Assembly: GCA_963978905.1 (NCBI GenBank)
Contig: OZ022256.1
Span: forward strand, 33,877,426 to 33,941,425
Direction: 5' to 3'
From: Trichostrongylus colubriformis
Lineage: Eukaryota > Nematoda > Chromadorea > Rhabditida > Trichostrongylidae
DNA: 64,000 nucleotides
Shown here in pieces: positions 54,211-64,000 of the stretch. The position numbers and the translations under genes were made by a program. How positions within the stretch are numbered: the stretch's first letter is position 1; every line of letters begins with the position of its first letter. The notes beneath the pieces were generated by a model. It saw nothing but the letters and a program-made list of their open reading frames with translations, did no database searches and was not told where the DNA came from.

Positions 54211-55056
54211 AAAATGCGCGTCTCCCTTGCGCAAGACTAGTCAAAACGCTCTCGTCGTCAACGTGCGAAGTAACAAATTGCCAACTTTATTACATATTTA
54301 ACCTCCAAGATATTTGCCTTTATTCTTCGGCTTCTATCTTTCACATAAGTAGACCTGGTACGTAACCAACATCTTGGAATCAGTAGTAAATCAATGGTCT
54401 CGTGGAGTAAACCCACTGATCGGTGATCTGACACACTAATTACCAGAACACTTGCAACACATCCAAGAAATGACAGTGTCCAAGATATCCCAAGCACACT
54501 TAAAATGAGAGAAAATCGGCTCACAATGGGCGGGGCGTGATGTGGAAGTGACTACTGAGTAATTTATAAAAAAAAAGCAATTCCGATCGATTCACCGACG
54601 CTTATGATGTTACGCGACTGTGATGTGCGCCAGCCATCTGCTACGCAATAAGCAGTCTACGTGTAAAATGATTCCGAACCCTTTAGTGCATAGATGTGCC
54701 TTCTGCTCGAAGGATCGAACACCGTGCTACTGGACTTAGCCAATGGCCGTTCATAAGTAGGCTGCCCGAAGCGATGCTTCCTTATTAGCTGTGGCTAAAC
54801 CTTCGAATGTTTGGAAAGTGCGAGGCTGAGCCATACTCACTTTCCTCCGGACGTGCTCCGAAAAAACTCTATTTGTTATTATAGTAAAAATGAGTTCCTG
54901 AATTAGTTGCATGTAACAATCTTCTATGGCGCGATCGGCAACTGCCACACTTTCGACCACTTACCTATAAATTTGATGCCTTCCTGCAACTCGAGACAAC
55001 CGTCGAAACTGTAGACTAATTTGTAGATATTCACTTTGTCTGCACAGACTTTTACC
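54211..55056. other. No recognised gene
   Basis: ORFs 54258-54524 and 54751-54960 (minus) lack domains. A TGGGCGGGGCG box occurs near 54527, and GTGATGTGCGCCAGCC near 54620 recalls a family E terminus. Confidence 0.3.
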
Positions 55057-55117
55057 TAGGCAGCGTTGAGGGTAATTCGATTGTTTCATTCCTCCCGATC
55101 TTTGATACTGACCGTTG

Positions 55118-55356
55118 TATGGCGGTTCAGTGGATTTTATTGTGAATTTATGCGAGTAGTAAGACTGAGGAGGTTATAATAGATTTATCGGTTAAATAGT
55201 AAAGAAGAGAACGTCTTGTTGCGACGTTGGAATGAAGGGTGCGGACCCCGTATTCTCTGGGTCCGCTTGACCCCGCTATCACTTGACTAGGGGACGCCAT
55301 TATAGAAGGTCGTCTCAGACAGTGAGACGACGAGGGATCGTCGTTCGACGACGATA
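55118..55356 (-). repeat. Solo LTR of the BEL-1 family
   Basis: 239 bp matching the BEL-1 LTR in reverse complement (GACGAGGGATCGTCG, GGTCCGCTTGACCCC, GGCGGTTCAGTGG). Flanked by the 5-bp duplication CGTTG at 55113-55117 and 55357-55361. Solo LTRs arise by recombination between the LTRs of a full element. More diverged from BEL-1 than the two BEL-1 LTRs are from each other. Confidence 0.88.
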
Positions 55357-55399
55357 CGTTGGACGTTTTCATCACGAAAGCTTACACGTCAAGCACCAC

Positions 55400-55662
55400 T
55401 GTCGTCGTCGACGACGACCCCTGCTACCATATGTAGTCGTCAAACTCCTCTCTCCCTCGTTGAGGGGGAGGAGTTGGACAGTGCGGCCGAAGAAAGCTCA
55501 CTCTTGTCTTGACTCTTATCGCCACGGTGCACGGGGAACGGCTCACCCGCACCATATCACCTACGCTTTCTCTTCATTCGAATAAACATACTGAACCACC
55601 GTTTTCGTTTGATTACATCGCAAGGGCCACCATACCCTAAAGCTTACGCACCCATCTACACA
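55400..55662 (+). repeat. BEL-2 5' LTR
   Basis: 263 bp; differs from the 3' LTR by a few substitutions and two compensating 1-bp indels (a G-run and AAGC/AAGTC). An AATAAA lies at 55582, about 80 bp before the end. Confidence 0.9.
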
Positions 55663-55664
55663 TC

Positions 55665-55677
55665 TGGTGCATCGGCC
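55665..55677 (+). promoter_or_regulatory. BEL-2 primer-binding site
   Basis: TGGTGCATCGGCC two nt after the LTR; one change from the BEL-1 site and complementary to the 3' end of tRNA-Gly. Confidence 0.7.
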
Positions 55678-55889
55678 TAACAGCCAAATCTCCCGCGTCA
55701 AAGAGTGATATCCTTGGGGCCTAGAGCAAAGACTTAGCTCTAACACGAGCAAACGTTACGGTCCATTTCAAGACCTAGAATCTTAAGTAATTCGTCCCGC
55801 AATAGGGAAACTCCCGTATCACGTAGCTGGAGATAATTTCTGTGACTTCAACGTACAGAAACTAATTTTAATTTCGGAAATCTCGCAAA

Positions 55890-56117
55890 ATGGCGTTGCA
55901 CTTCCACAAAATTCCAATCGTTGATAGCGCAACGACGCTCAAGAATCTGGTTACCAGATACAAACAGTACACAGCTAGAGTAGACTATCCGACAATAGAC
56001 GAAGATAGCTATGAAATGTGTAAAGAATCCACATCGTTGCTACAGAGCGGTATAAAACAACTTAGAGAAGGGAGAGAAATCCTCACAAAACTATATAATG
56101 AGATCAGAGAAGAGTAA
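55890..56117 (+). pseudogene. BEL-2 gag, N-terminal fragment
   Basis: Starts MALHFHKIPIVDSATTLKNL, aligning with BEL-1 gag from its Met at 23762. It terminates at a TAA where BEL-1 continues; the next fragment resumes in another frame, consistent with a 1-nt deletion near 56115. Confidence 0.85.
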
Positions 56118-57579
56118 AAATTGTAAAACCAAGTCCGATAAAAAGGATTTAATGCTAGAAATAGAACAAATCGAGCAAGAGGCACAACTTCATACAGAGC
56201 TAGCCAACGCAGACGAACTAATCTTCATGCTAACTGCAAGGCATGATGAATCCAAATGCGTTAGGGACAGAATGAGCGTGAAACTCGGCTACATGTCTCA
56301 GAACTCCTTAATACAACTAAACGCTTCATCTAACAGCTCGGATCACCCGATTAATCAAGAGCAAAATATAGCACAGATGGAAGCAATTAACAGCAGTGAA
56401 AGTAACCAAGGTACTTCAAATATCGCTGCTATCGATAGGATTGAGAATAATATAAGGCCGTTTCGATCTATCAAGCCTCCACAAGCTACTTTGCCCAAAT
56501 TTTACGGCAATGTGGAGGACTTCTCAGAATACTGGGCCATCTTTGAAACACTCGTCCATAACAGTCAGGAATTAGATGTTATGGAAAAGGTCCTACTATT
56601 GAAGGAGAGCCTCAAAGGTAGAGCCGAGGCATCGATTAAAGGAATAAAGCTTGTGCCACAGAATTATGAGTGGATAATTCAAACTCTAAAAGAAAACTAC
56701 TGCAACAACTCCACTAATAAGTCGCAGATAGTGCAAAAACTGGTCAGTTTGAAACCTGCAAACGAATTTTCGGACAGCTGCTCATCTGTCTTCGATCAAA
56801 TCCAAATTTTGATAAATCAGAATGCATCCGCCGGTTACGATGTGCGGAAAACTTGCGACCCCATGTGGTGCGAGACCATACTATCAAAGTTTCCCCATGA
56901 CATCGTAAAACCGGTAGTACTATCAAATCAAGAGCAAGATAGTCAAACAATCGGTAATCTCATGGGTCACTTGAAGAGAGAGATTGCCGCTAAAGGCTAC
57001 ATCGAAAACAGACTGGGCCACAAGCATACCATCAAGGTCAGCAATCCAAAAGATAAGTACGTCGGGCCACGCTCTTACTACGGTGATCCATGTCTGTTTT
57101 GCCGAAAGGGCAATCATGCTTCAATGACCTGCAGGACAGTCACCGATCAAAGGACTCGCCGAAAAATCTTAACAGACGGTCGACGATGCTGGAAGTGTTG
57201 CTCTAGCAACCACAGCAGCTTTGAATGTCAGAAGCCAGATTGTTTCCAATGTGGACAAAAGCATCATCCAAGTTTATGTTTCAAAAGGGGACTGAACACT
57301 CCTGGACATAATTATACTCCTTGGAACCCAAATGAAATGAATACAAATCTGACCCAAACTTCTTTCGGACCTTTTCCTGCACAGAATGGGAGCCAGTGGC
57401 AAAACAATAGGCCATTCACCACCAACATACATACTGAATCACGGACACCACATTCGACGATTTCGCAACAAGATCATGGCACCACACAGCTGGTTCTCAT
57501 GACCGCTGAAGGAAATCTCTTGGACTTTAGAAAACATGAGTACAGAAAAGTACTATTTAAAAAGTTTTTTCTACTTTAA
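56098..57579 (+). pseudogene. BEL-2 gag and start of protease
   Basis: Continues gag: LPKFYGNVEDFSEYW (DUF1759 block), and zinc knuckles CLFCRKGNHASMTC, CWKCCSSNHSSFEC and CFQCGQKHHPSLC, then a Pro/Asn-rich linker running without a frame change into LVLMTAEGNLLD, the beginning of the protease region. The protease is cut immediately before its DSG active site. Confidence 0.85.
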
Positions 57580-57589
57580 AAAGTTAAAT

Positions 57590-57994
57590 ATTCAGACAAA
57601 GCCGGGAATTAGCAACGGCTTTCCAAGTGTTAAATTGACCACAACAGATATCACGTTTTTGAAGGAAAACAACATCTGTCTAGCTAATTCAAAGCTACGC
57701 GGAGAACACCAGAGACCACAAGTTCTTATTGGTCTGGATTACTACCATGATCTAATGCCCAGCACAAACCAGCCTATGAAAACTCCTTCAGGTCTTCATA
57801 TTACCAAAACCGTCTTCGGACCGACTATATATGGCAAAGGACTGTTAATAGCCGATAATTTCACAAATAATATCTGCCACGGATTGACAGCCATTCTTGA
57901 GCGAAGTGAGCAAAAATCGCCGTCAAAGCAAAGAGTAAGACGATCCCGGCAAGTAGATCTTGTTTGGATGTCGTCTTTATCAAACAACTCTTAA
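57590..57994 (+). pseudogene. BEL-2 protease C-terminal fragment
   Basis: Resumes at NIQTKPGISNGFPSVKL and continues to HITKTVFGPTIYGKG. About 165 nt of the protease, including DSGA, are missing upstream; the junction carries a duplicated AAAAAGTT. It ends in DNA unrelated to the expected RT start. Confidence 0.8.
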
Positions 57995-58152
57995 TATCCG
58001 GAAGGAACTGGCCCTACGGCAAGGTAGCCGGAATAACTACATCAGCCTATGGCACCGCAAGGTCGCCAAAAACACTGATACCCAGTCAAGAGGTCAGGAA
58101 AAACTATTCTCCTAAAACACGACCAAATCTAGAGATTTCCACTCAACAATGA
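57995..58152 (+). pseudogene. BEL-2 integrase C-terminal scrap
   Basis: Reads GRNWPYGKVAGITTSA, matching GAWPYGKVTDI of BEL-1 (DUF5641-like). The preceding RT-RNase H-integrase core (about 3 kb in BEL-1) is deleted. Confidence 0.75.
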
Positions 58153-58990
58153 ATTTCAACAAAAAATCAGCAAAAAGCTGGATAGAGAACAGGTGGCGAT
58201 CGAGCCCGTAAGAAGGACAGCGTCAGAAATGAAGTGGAAACTTCCGCAAGTCCCAGAAACCCGTGACCATGATGCTACCCAAAACCCGAATAGGGGCTAC
58301 AAGAAAGATCGAAGTAATCAAAGTATCGCAAACGATCGATACCTCACGCACAATCGCAATTATCTGGGGTTACAAAGTGGCATGCAAAAGCAAAAGGCAA
58401 AGACCGGCACGACATCTATTGAGCCGCAATTTCAATATCCCCTTTTCAAACAAATCAAACCGTGCACCAATGTCGTGCCAACCATTAACAAATTTCACCC
58501 ACCATTGCTGGGGGAACGATCCTATAAATCGGCTGCAGCGGATGGTTGTCGCCAGTTTTCGAGACGGCTGTCAAACAGTGGGTACGGTCCGGTAGACCCT
58601 TTAGGCGACCAAAAGTAGCAAAATATGGTAGGCGGTAATGGTGCATTTCGAGGCACCCTATATCACGCGGGTTTGCACATAAGTGTCAACATAGCCTATT
58701 TCATCAATAACCACTATCGAGCCATCCAACCGATTCCTCGTTGCGATCTACCACGTCAACTACTACTTCTACTCTCGCCTTCAACTTCATCACCGTCAAC
58801 TACCTCCACGCCCTCTTCCTCAACGCCGTCTTCATCGTCAACAAGCTGCACCCAGTTAAGCCGTCCACAACTTCACCAAGCCGCACTTCAACGAGCCGTT
58901 CTCTTCACGAGAGTCCTACGCCTACCGACGACCAGCACAACAAATGTAGATAAATTGATGTATTATTCGCTATTCTTGTGCCGGCGGGAG

Positions 58991-59253
58991 TGTCGTCGTC
59001 GACGACGACCCCTGCTACCATGTGTAGTCGTCAAACTCCTCTCTCCCTCGTTGAGGGGAGGAGTTGGACAGTGCGGCCGAAGAAAGCTCACTCTTGTCTT
59101 GACTCTTATCGCCACGGTGCACGGAGAACGGCTCACCCGCACCATATCACCTACGCTTTCTCTTCATTCTAATAAACATACTGAACCACCGCTTTCGTTT
59201 GATTACATCGCAAGGGCCACCATACCCTAAAGTCTTACGCACCCATCTACACA
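58991..59253 (+). repeat. BEL-2 3' LTR
   Basis: 263 bp, preceded by GCCGGCGGGAG, a motif also found just before the BEL-1 3' LTR (GCCGGCGGAG), which may act in plus-strand priming. Followed by the target duplication ACCAC. Confidence 0.9.
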
Positions 59254-59541
59254 ACCACATCATTCCGATCGGTGCGGCTTCAATACGATAGGATAAGTAT
59301 CATTCTTCTATAACGCTTTTTACTCTACATCTCAGTCATTATTCGGTAAAGTCGACCTAGGAGGCGGGACGGACTTATCAAAGGCGTCAGGTCTTATCCG
59401 CTACGCCGTCACTACAGCTCGGGGGTGCTTTTCGACGGGGATTTCGCCATGAATAATCTTCTCAGGCCCTTAGCTTCTATGTGAGTGACTTATTTTAGGG
59501 ATTTTCCGTTACCATATTATTCCTAATGCTGTCTTTTAGCG

Positions 59542-59900
59542 CAGTGGAGGTGGGGGGGGGGGGGGGTAATTCGGTTGTTTCTTTCATTCCAATCGTCTAG
59601 GATGGGTGCGAAAGACTGGAGTATGGTAGTTCTTGCGAGGTAACAAAATAACAAGGTGGTTCAATGGAATATTCATTAATGAGAGCGAGAGAACGGTAAT
59701 GAGGGCGAGCCCTTCCCTTTCACCGTCGAGATAAGAGTTGGCCGATGGCCGATTTGCTCAACTCCTACCCCTTCAAGGAGAGAGAGAGGGGTTGGACTGT
59801 TACAGATTGTAGTGGAGGTCGTCGTCAACGACACCAATCTTTGATATTACCGGAGGACGTGTTCATCACACAAAGGTCACACGTGAAGTACCACGTCATT
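59542..59900. other. Start of another family B MITE, then unmatched DNA
   Basis: Directly after the right terminus at 59541, GCAGTGGAGGTGGGGGG and a long G-run followed by TAATTCGGTTGTTTC repeat the right-end sequence of family B, suggesting a second truncated copy joined end to end. Nothing recognised beyond about 59640. Confidence 0.45.
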
Positions 59901-60455
59901 TCCGTTTTTGCCGTTTGCGCCAAATTGGTGCAACAACTCGTTTTCACCAAATTCGCTGAAACTTTGCCTAGGGGGGTTATTTGGGGTGCTGATCACGAAT
60001 ATGACATTGGCTTTCAGTGCGAGCGCCGTTTTCAGCGCCTTTCAAGATTGCGCCAGTCATGTTCATTTCTGCTACAGTGCTTATATAGCTGGAGAGCTAT
60101 CATCTTTCATTTGATACTATCCTACAGTTATCATTGCACACTCAAGTGTATATTTTTGCCTAAGCCTTGAAAGGAAACCAAAGGTTCCCTTCCTCCTCAG
60201 GGCTTAAGCAAAACTTGCGGGAACAGTGTGGTGCCCCTACTATATTTGCACTGCAATGGAACTAAACGACGCTAGCGCCTGAAACGGATGTCATATTCGT
60301 GATCAGCACCCCAAATAACCCTCCTGGGCAAAGTTTCAGCGAATTTGGTGGAAACGAGTAGTTGCACCAACATGGTGCATTGCACCAATTTGGCGCTAAC
60401 GGCAAAAACGGATGTCATATTCGTAATCAGCACCCCAAATAACCTCCTGTAGTGA
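59901..60455. repeat. Foldback with ~135-bp arms and a repeated segment
   Basis: The left arm 59901-60035 is the reverse complement of 60263-60409 (GTTATTTGGGGTGCTGATCA against TGATCAGCACCCCAAATAAC). The stretch TGTCATATTCGT.ATCAGCACC occurs again as a direct copy at 60409-60450. A third partial block lies at 60690-60720. ORF 59745-60170 is antisense to the symmetric arm and rejected. Confidence 0.75.
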
Positions 60456-63260
60456 GCGCTAGAGACTGTAGAGGTTAATTTACCTCTACTTACCGTTATA
60501 CGTGGTTCAGTGGTATTTTAATGAATAGTAAGAGCGGCTCAGCAGAGTACAGAACAGAGCAGGTAGAACGTCTTTATTGGACGCTTACAGGAGAAGGTAA
60601 TGAGGCTTGGACCTCCCGGTCTGCCCTACAGTTTATGCCCCGCCCCCGCCAGACGCAGGTTGTGAGGAATCATCGCACACCTGGCGATGATACCCCCCTA
60701 GGCGAAGTTTCAGCGAAAATTAGTTTTTTGACCAACTCGCGGTGTATGGGGTGGGGATAGTTGAATAGTGCCCGCTGTCTTTAACGCCCACTTCGTAAAG
60801 CATGTCGGGATTCGGATGTGTAAATGTTGAAAAGCACAGGGGGTAGCAATAAGACCTTAAATGACGGACGGGACACTCTTCCTCTGTGCGGGACCACGCA
60901 CCTTTTGCCGGCCGTGATTGCGTACCCCTGCGTCTGGATCGTCCTTCGCCGTCTGGGGCCTCCCGGATTTGCTTGAGCCTTTTCAGGGAAGGAGCCGTCT
61001 GGTGTCTGACCTCACGGCAGGAAGCGTGTTGCCACACAGTGTCCCGTTCGTCATTTAAGTTTTTGTGGGGTAGCACACTTTCTTAAGACCCCGCTCGTTA
61101 CACTCCTAACATCAGAGAATGTTTGCTCTATCTTAACTTGGCAGGTTTTGTCCCTAAGGTGGTTTGAAAACCATTTGGTAAGGACTGGCTAAAAACCGAG
61201 GGCCTCCAGTTTGAAGATAAGGTTTTTGTGTGAGACTATCAAATGGCTGTGCAAAATCAAAGTAAGTATGTTATGTATCAGTGATCCTTGATATCGAAAA
61301 TTTCTGTCTTATAGTTAAGGCATTCTATCAGATTTGTTTCAACTGAGCGACATGAGCTAAAACCATTCTAATTCACAGCATCACTATTATTGACTGCCAA
61401 ATGACTGTTAAGGTGATCTTTTGGATTTTCGGTAGTTCGGTACGCAATGCGAAGGTAGACGTTATATTTGACGGCACCCGCACGGATTTCAATCGCATTT
61501 TCTTTTCTTTTTTGCTCTTGTGCTTATTTTCATGTGGCATGGAATTGACCACAAATGTTGGATTACAGTCTGCTGCATAGATGAAGAGAGTGAAGGAATT
61601 CCGAGCCAAAGTAGACGATATAGCAACTTCGAGAATACCTTTATCAGGTAAAAGTTGGTTATTTTGCTGCACTTGGGTCGTGCTTGCAGTGAGTTTTTTG
61701 TTGTCAAAACTGTATGATCGCTTTCCTCTAGGTATTTTGAAATATAAACGAATTTCAAATCGTATGTGTGTGGACATTCCCCTACATGTTTTTCAGCCCA
61801 GAATTACGATCCCACCGAAAAATTTTGTAATCTCCCGTAAACTCGAATGGGAAATGTGCAGCGAGATAGTTGACGACCAGGGTCAGGCTTGGGTTGGAGA
61901 ATCCCCCACGGATGTGTTCGTTGGACCGCTGGGACGGATCCTCGCACCACAACCTTGAATATACGCATTTTATTGTAGAAGTTTGACACCTCGTACACAG
62001 TCCACAATCTCAAAAACAGAAAGTATGGCGTGCCCAACCCTGATGGATTGCTAATAGAAATCTCATGCATGGCGCATCCAAAACGAGAGTGGCCAACGCC
62101 ATTCGCTTTCCTATCGGTTTCGCTGGTATTGGAATAAGGTACAGAGGACCTTCGTATTCAGTGGGCGTGGGGTCGTTATCTAACCACAGGCCATAGCATG
62201 CATATAACACAGGAAACTATGGGATGTGAATAGAAATGATATGGGCTACTTTCATGTGTTGCTGCGTCTCTGAGCACATAGACTACTCTCAGTGACCATT
62301 ATGTAGAGAGAGAAGTGTGTTTACGCTAGCATTATGGATGGACATCCCATGCATCGCGCATTCCAAAACGTGGTCGGTCTACACCCATCGCCTCCCCATT
62401 GTTTCTCGAGAGCAGAGGATGTCTAATGGAAGCTTCCAGACTCACTAGATAACCTTCCAAAGAACGATGGGGTGATTTCGCCATTTTGAGGAAAAAATTT
62501 CTCGACAAGCTTCCGATCTAATCCTTTATTCCTAAACGTGGCATGGTTCTAGTCCTCGTCAGGAAGTGGCAACTTCACAGATTTCGCACACGAAACCTGG
62601 CCCCATAACTTTGCGTTTCAAGGAAGTTGCGATCATATGAAGTGAAGCATTTTGAGGTTACATCGAGTTTTCCTGGACCCGCGACAAAATGTTTTCGAGC
62701 CAATTTCTCTGTTCCTAAGCGCATGGCGAAGTCCTATTAGTCAATAGAGAGCGGCAACCTCGTAGATCCTCCAGACGGGAGTCTCTTTTTTTGTGGGGGG
62801 AGTCGTACTTCCGGAAATTTTCCTTGACGCGGCGCTTGACCTTCATAGTACCAATCGAAATGGGACGATGGTAGAACTATAACAATACTAACCAGCTGTC
62901 GTTCCTTAGTTTCTTAGAACGGACTCAACAGATATCCATCATTCTGTCTGAAAGCCAAAATGGTCCTATGAATTCTTCTATATCGCGGGCATGAATGGAC
63001 TCATCAAGTCTCCACGCAAAGCTTAAGAGGAAATCAAGAGATCATTAGCTACCACAGGGCTACGTAATCTCTCGATTCATACTCGAATCCAGTCGGCGCC
63101 CACTCCGCTTTCTCAATGTTTCTTGTTACGAGCATAGGATATCGCCCGTATAACGTAGAAATATAGCTGCCGATCACTCACCTTCATTCTTGTGTCTTTC
63201 AACAGAAAAGTCGACATCACTCTTTCTTTTGTTTCGATGATAGCTTTTCGCAAATGAAGC
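60456..63260. other. No recognised gene
   Basis: ORFs at 60720-61076 (-), 61373-61777 (-) and 61581-61958 (+) are open; the last two overlap on opposite strands and neither has a domain or decisive splice sites. Degenerate repeats occur at 62060-62110, 62340-62410 (GCATGGCGCATCCAAAACG type) and 62500/62695 (ATTCCTAAACGTGGC type). Confidence 0.3.
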
Positions 63261-63267
63261 GATTGTT

Positions 63268-63327
63268 GGTCGTGGTTGGAAGCTCATGAGACCCTTCCTG
63301 CAGTGTCATGAGCTTCCAACCACGACC
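63268..63327. other. 22-bp perfect hairpin
   Basis: 63268-63289 (GGTCGTGGTTGGAAGCTCAT..) is the exact reverse complement of 63306-63327, around a 16-nt loop. Not part of any recognised element. Confidence 0.9.
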
Positions 63328-63411
63328 CTAGGACCCAAAAATCGTTCACTCTTAACAAGGTCAAACCTTTTGTTCGTGAGAACAGGGCATTATATACACC
63401 TAGGTGATATT

Positions 63412-63675
63412 CTATGACCTCGTAGCCGTGTGGCTATGATCTACCGTTTCATAACGTTGATCAGTTAAAACCATAAGGGCGCATGAGGCGGAATGATTGG
63501 ATAGTTGGAACCGTGATGAACTATCATTTATGTCACAGCGAATATCATTAAATGTATAGTCTATCTCTACAGACGGAATTTCTTCATCTAATGGAGCAAT
63601 GACGTCCCTCTTTCCTTTCCATCCAAAGTCGGTTGCTGCTGCCAAGGAGAACGAAGGCAAACACGAGGGATTCAA
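63412..63675 (-). CDS. Unrecognised ORF, possible terminal exon
   Basis: 87 codons. A strong acceptor (TTCTCCTTGGCAG near 63638) suggests that the coding part starts there, reading AATDFGWKGKRDVIAPLDEE and continuing to a stop at 63412 in an acidic, non-repetitive sequence. The annotated Met is then only incidental. If real, the gene's 5' part lies towards or beyond the window end. No family recognised. Confidence 0.3.
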   Translation of the reverse strand: MNPSCLPSFSLAAATDFGWKGKRDVIAPLDEEIPSVEIDYTFNDIRCDINDSSSRFQLSNHSASCALMVLTDQRYETVDHSHTATRS

Positions 63676-64000
63676 TAATATATTTGACAGGTGGCTGTTC
63701 TATCTATTTGAGCTCTAGGCAGAGAGGCCTTTCGAAATAGCCTCTTCTACTTCTGTTACATTTAGATTCCGTTCCGACTTGCTCACCTCCTTGAAGGGTC
63801 AAACTAGAATGATCAAGCATGAATTATGCAGTGCTTTAAGGTTACTTGAAAGTGTGATTCGACTCATAGGTAATGGGTTGGTTTTCATGATTGAAGAGTT
63901 GAGGAAACTTGCACTATTTTATGCAGTCGCTTTTTCCAGCTGACTCCGAAGTTCATTATCGAATGTTAATGGCTGTGAATATATTCAAAAACGTCAAGGA

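Larger units (their letters stand above)
55400..59253 (+). mobile_element. BEL-2, deleted BEL/Pao element
   Basis: 3.85 kb, 263-bp LTRs (55400-55662, 58991-59253) beginning TGTCGTCGTCG and ending CTACACA, target duplication ACCAC (55395-55399, 59254-59258). It keeps gag and scraps of protease and the integrase C-terminus; RT, RNase H, most of the integrase and the envelope are gone. Related to BEL-1 in gag and LTR ends but a separate family. Confidence 0.92.
55057..59541 (-). mobile_element. MITE family B split by a solo LTR and by BEL-2
   Basis: Reverse-orientation family B MITE in three pieces: 55057-55117, 55362-55394 and 59259-59541, interrupted by the LTR at 55118 and BEL-2 at 55400. 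The left terminus TAGGCAGCGTTGAGGG and right terminus CCTAATGCTGTCT match the family. Comparison with 37167-37555 gives both empty sites. Confidence 0.85.

Noticed and set aside
60720..61076. 118-codon minus ORF with basic residues as a LINE 5' region
   Set aside because: No endonuclease, RT or zinc-finger motif could be seen.
61373..61958. Overlapping ORFs of 134 (-) and 125 (+) codons
   Set aside because: They lie on opposite strands of the same bases; neither has a recognised domain or decisive start or splice site.

Overview
This is repeat-dominated nuclear DNA of a nematode, probably a clade V/strongyle (hookworm-type) worm. I infer this from compact exons with nematode-like TTTNCAG acceptors, a FER-like SH2-tyrosine kinase of the type expanded in nematodes, a BEL/Pao retroelement carrying a phlebovirus-Gc-like envelope region (a combination known from nematode elements such as Ascaris Tas and C. 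elegans Cer7), an RTE-type LINE and mariner relics. The species cannot be fixed from the sequence alone. I see no rRNA, convincing tRNA or CRISPR array.

Host genes are sparse. The best is a minus-strand protein tyrosine kinase. Six phase-compatible exons (16344 down to 10266) encode almost a whole kinase domain: G-loop, VAIK, alpha-C, HRDLAARN, DFG, APE. Two phase-compatible exons encoding the first half of an SH2 domain lie upstream on the same strand at 42729-42370. If they are one gene, about 26 kb of intron separates them, and a 9.5 kb retroelement sits inside it. A few unrecognised ORFs or exons are listed with low confidence (21396-21734, 38345-38761, 63412-63675).

Layout: 1-3000, MITE end, foldback, 268-bp GC-box tandem array and a direct duplication. 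4300-5210, two large inverted repeats. 5760-8530, interspersed repeats and a ~140-bp tandem array with a MITE inside. 9091-9979, deleted mariner. 10266-16344, kinase exons with a repeat-filled intron. 17000-22900, TTAA-flanked MITEs and a 284-bp palindrome. 23319-32857, BEL-1 (5-bp target duplication, LTRs differing at two positions). 33350-37976, TTAA-type MITEs, one split by a mariner. 40456-41816, mariner and MITE. 42370-42729, SH2 exons. 43310-46290, RTE LINE. 48270-51935, repeats and an LTR-like promoter block. 52174-54195, piggyBac relic. 55057-59541, a MITE split by a solo LTR and by BEL-2, a 3.85 kb deletion derivative. 59900-63330, foldbacks and unexplained DNA.

The mobile elements form a layered system. 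A family of TTAA-flanked MITEs (termini like AGGCAGCATTAGGGG) is the commonest component and serves as landing pad for mariner and BEL elements, so filled and empty sites can be compared inside the window. All four mariners lack the region of the first catalytic Asp, and the piggyBac relic lacks its second catalytic Asp, so no intact DNA-transposase gene is visible; movement would need enzymes supplied in trans. BEL-1 is young by LTR similarity but its coding frames are broken at three points.
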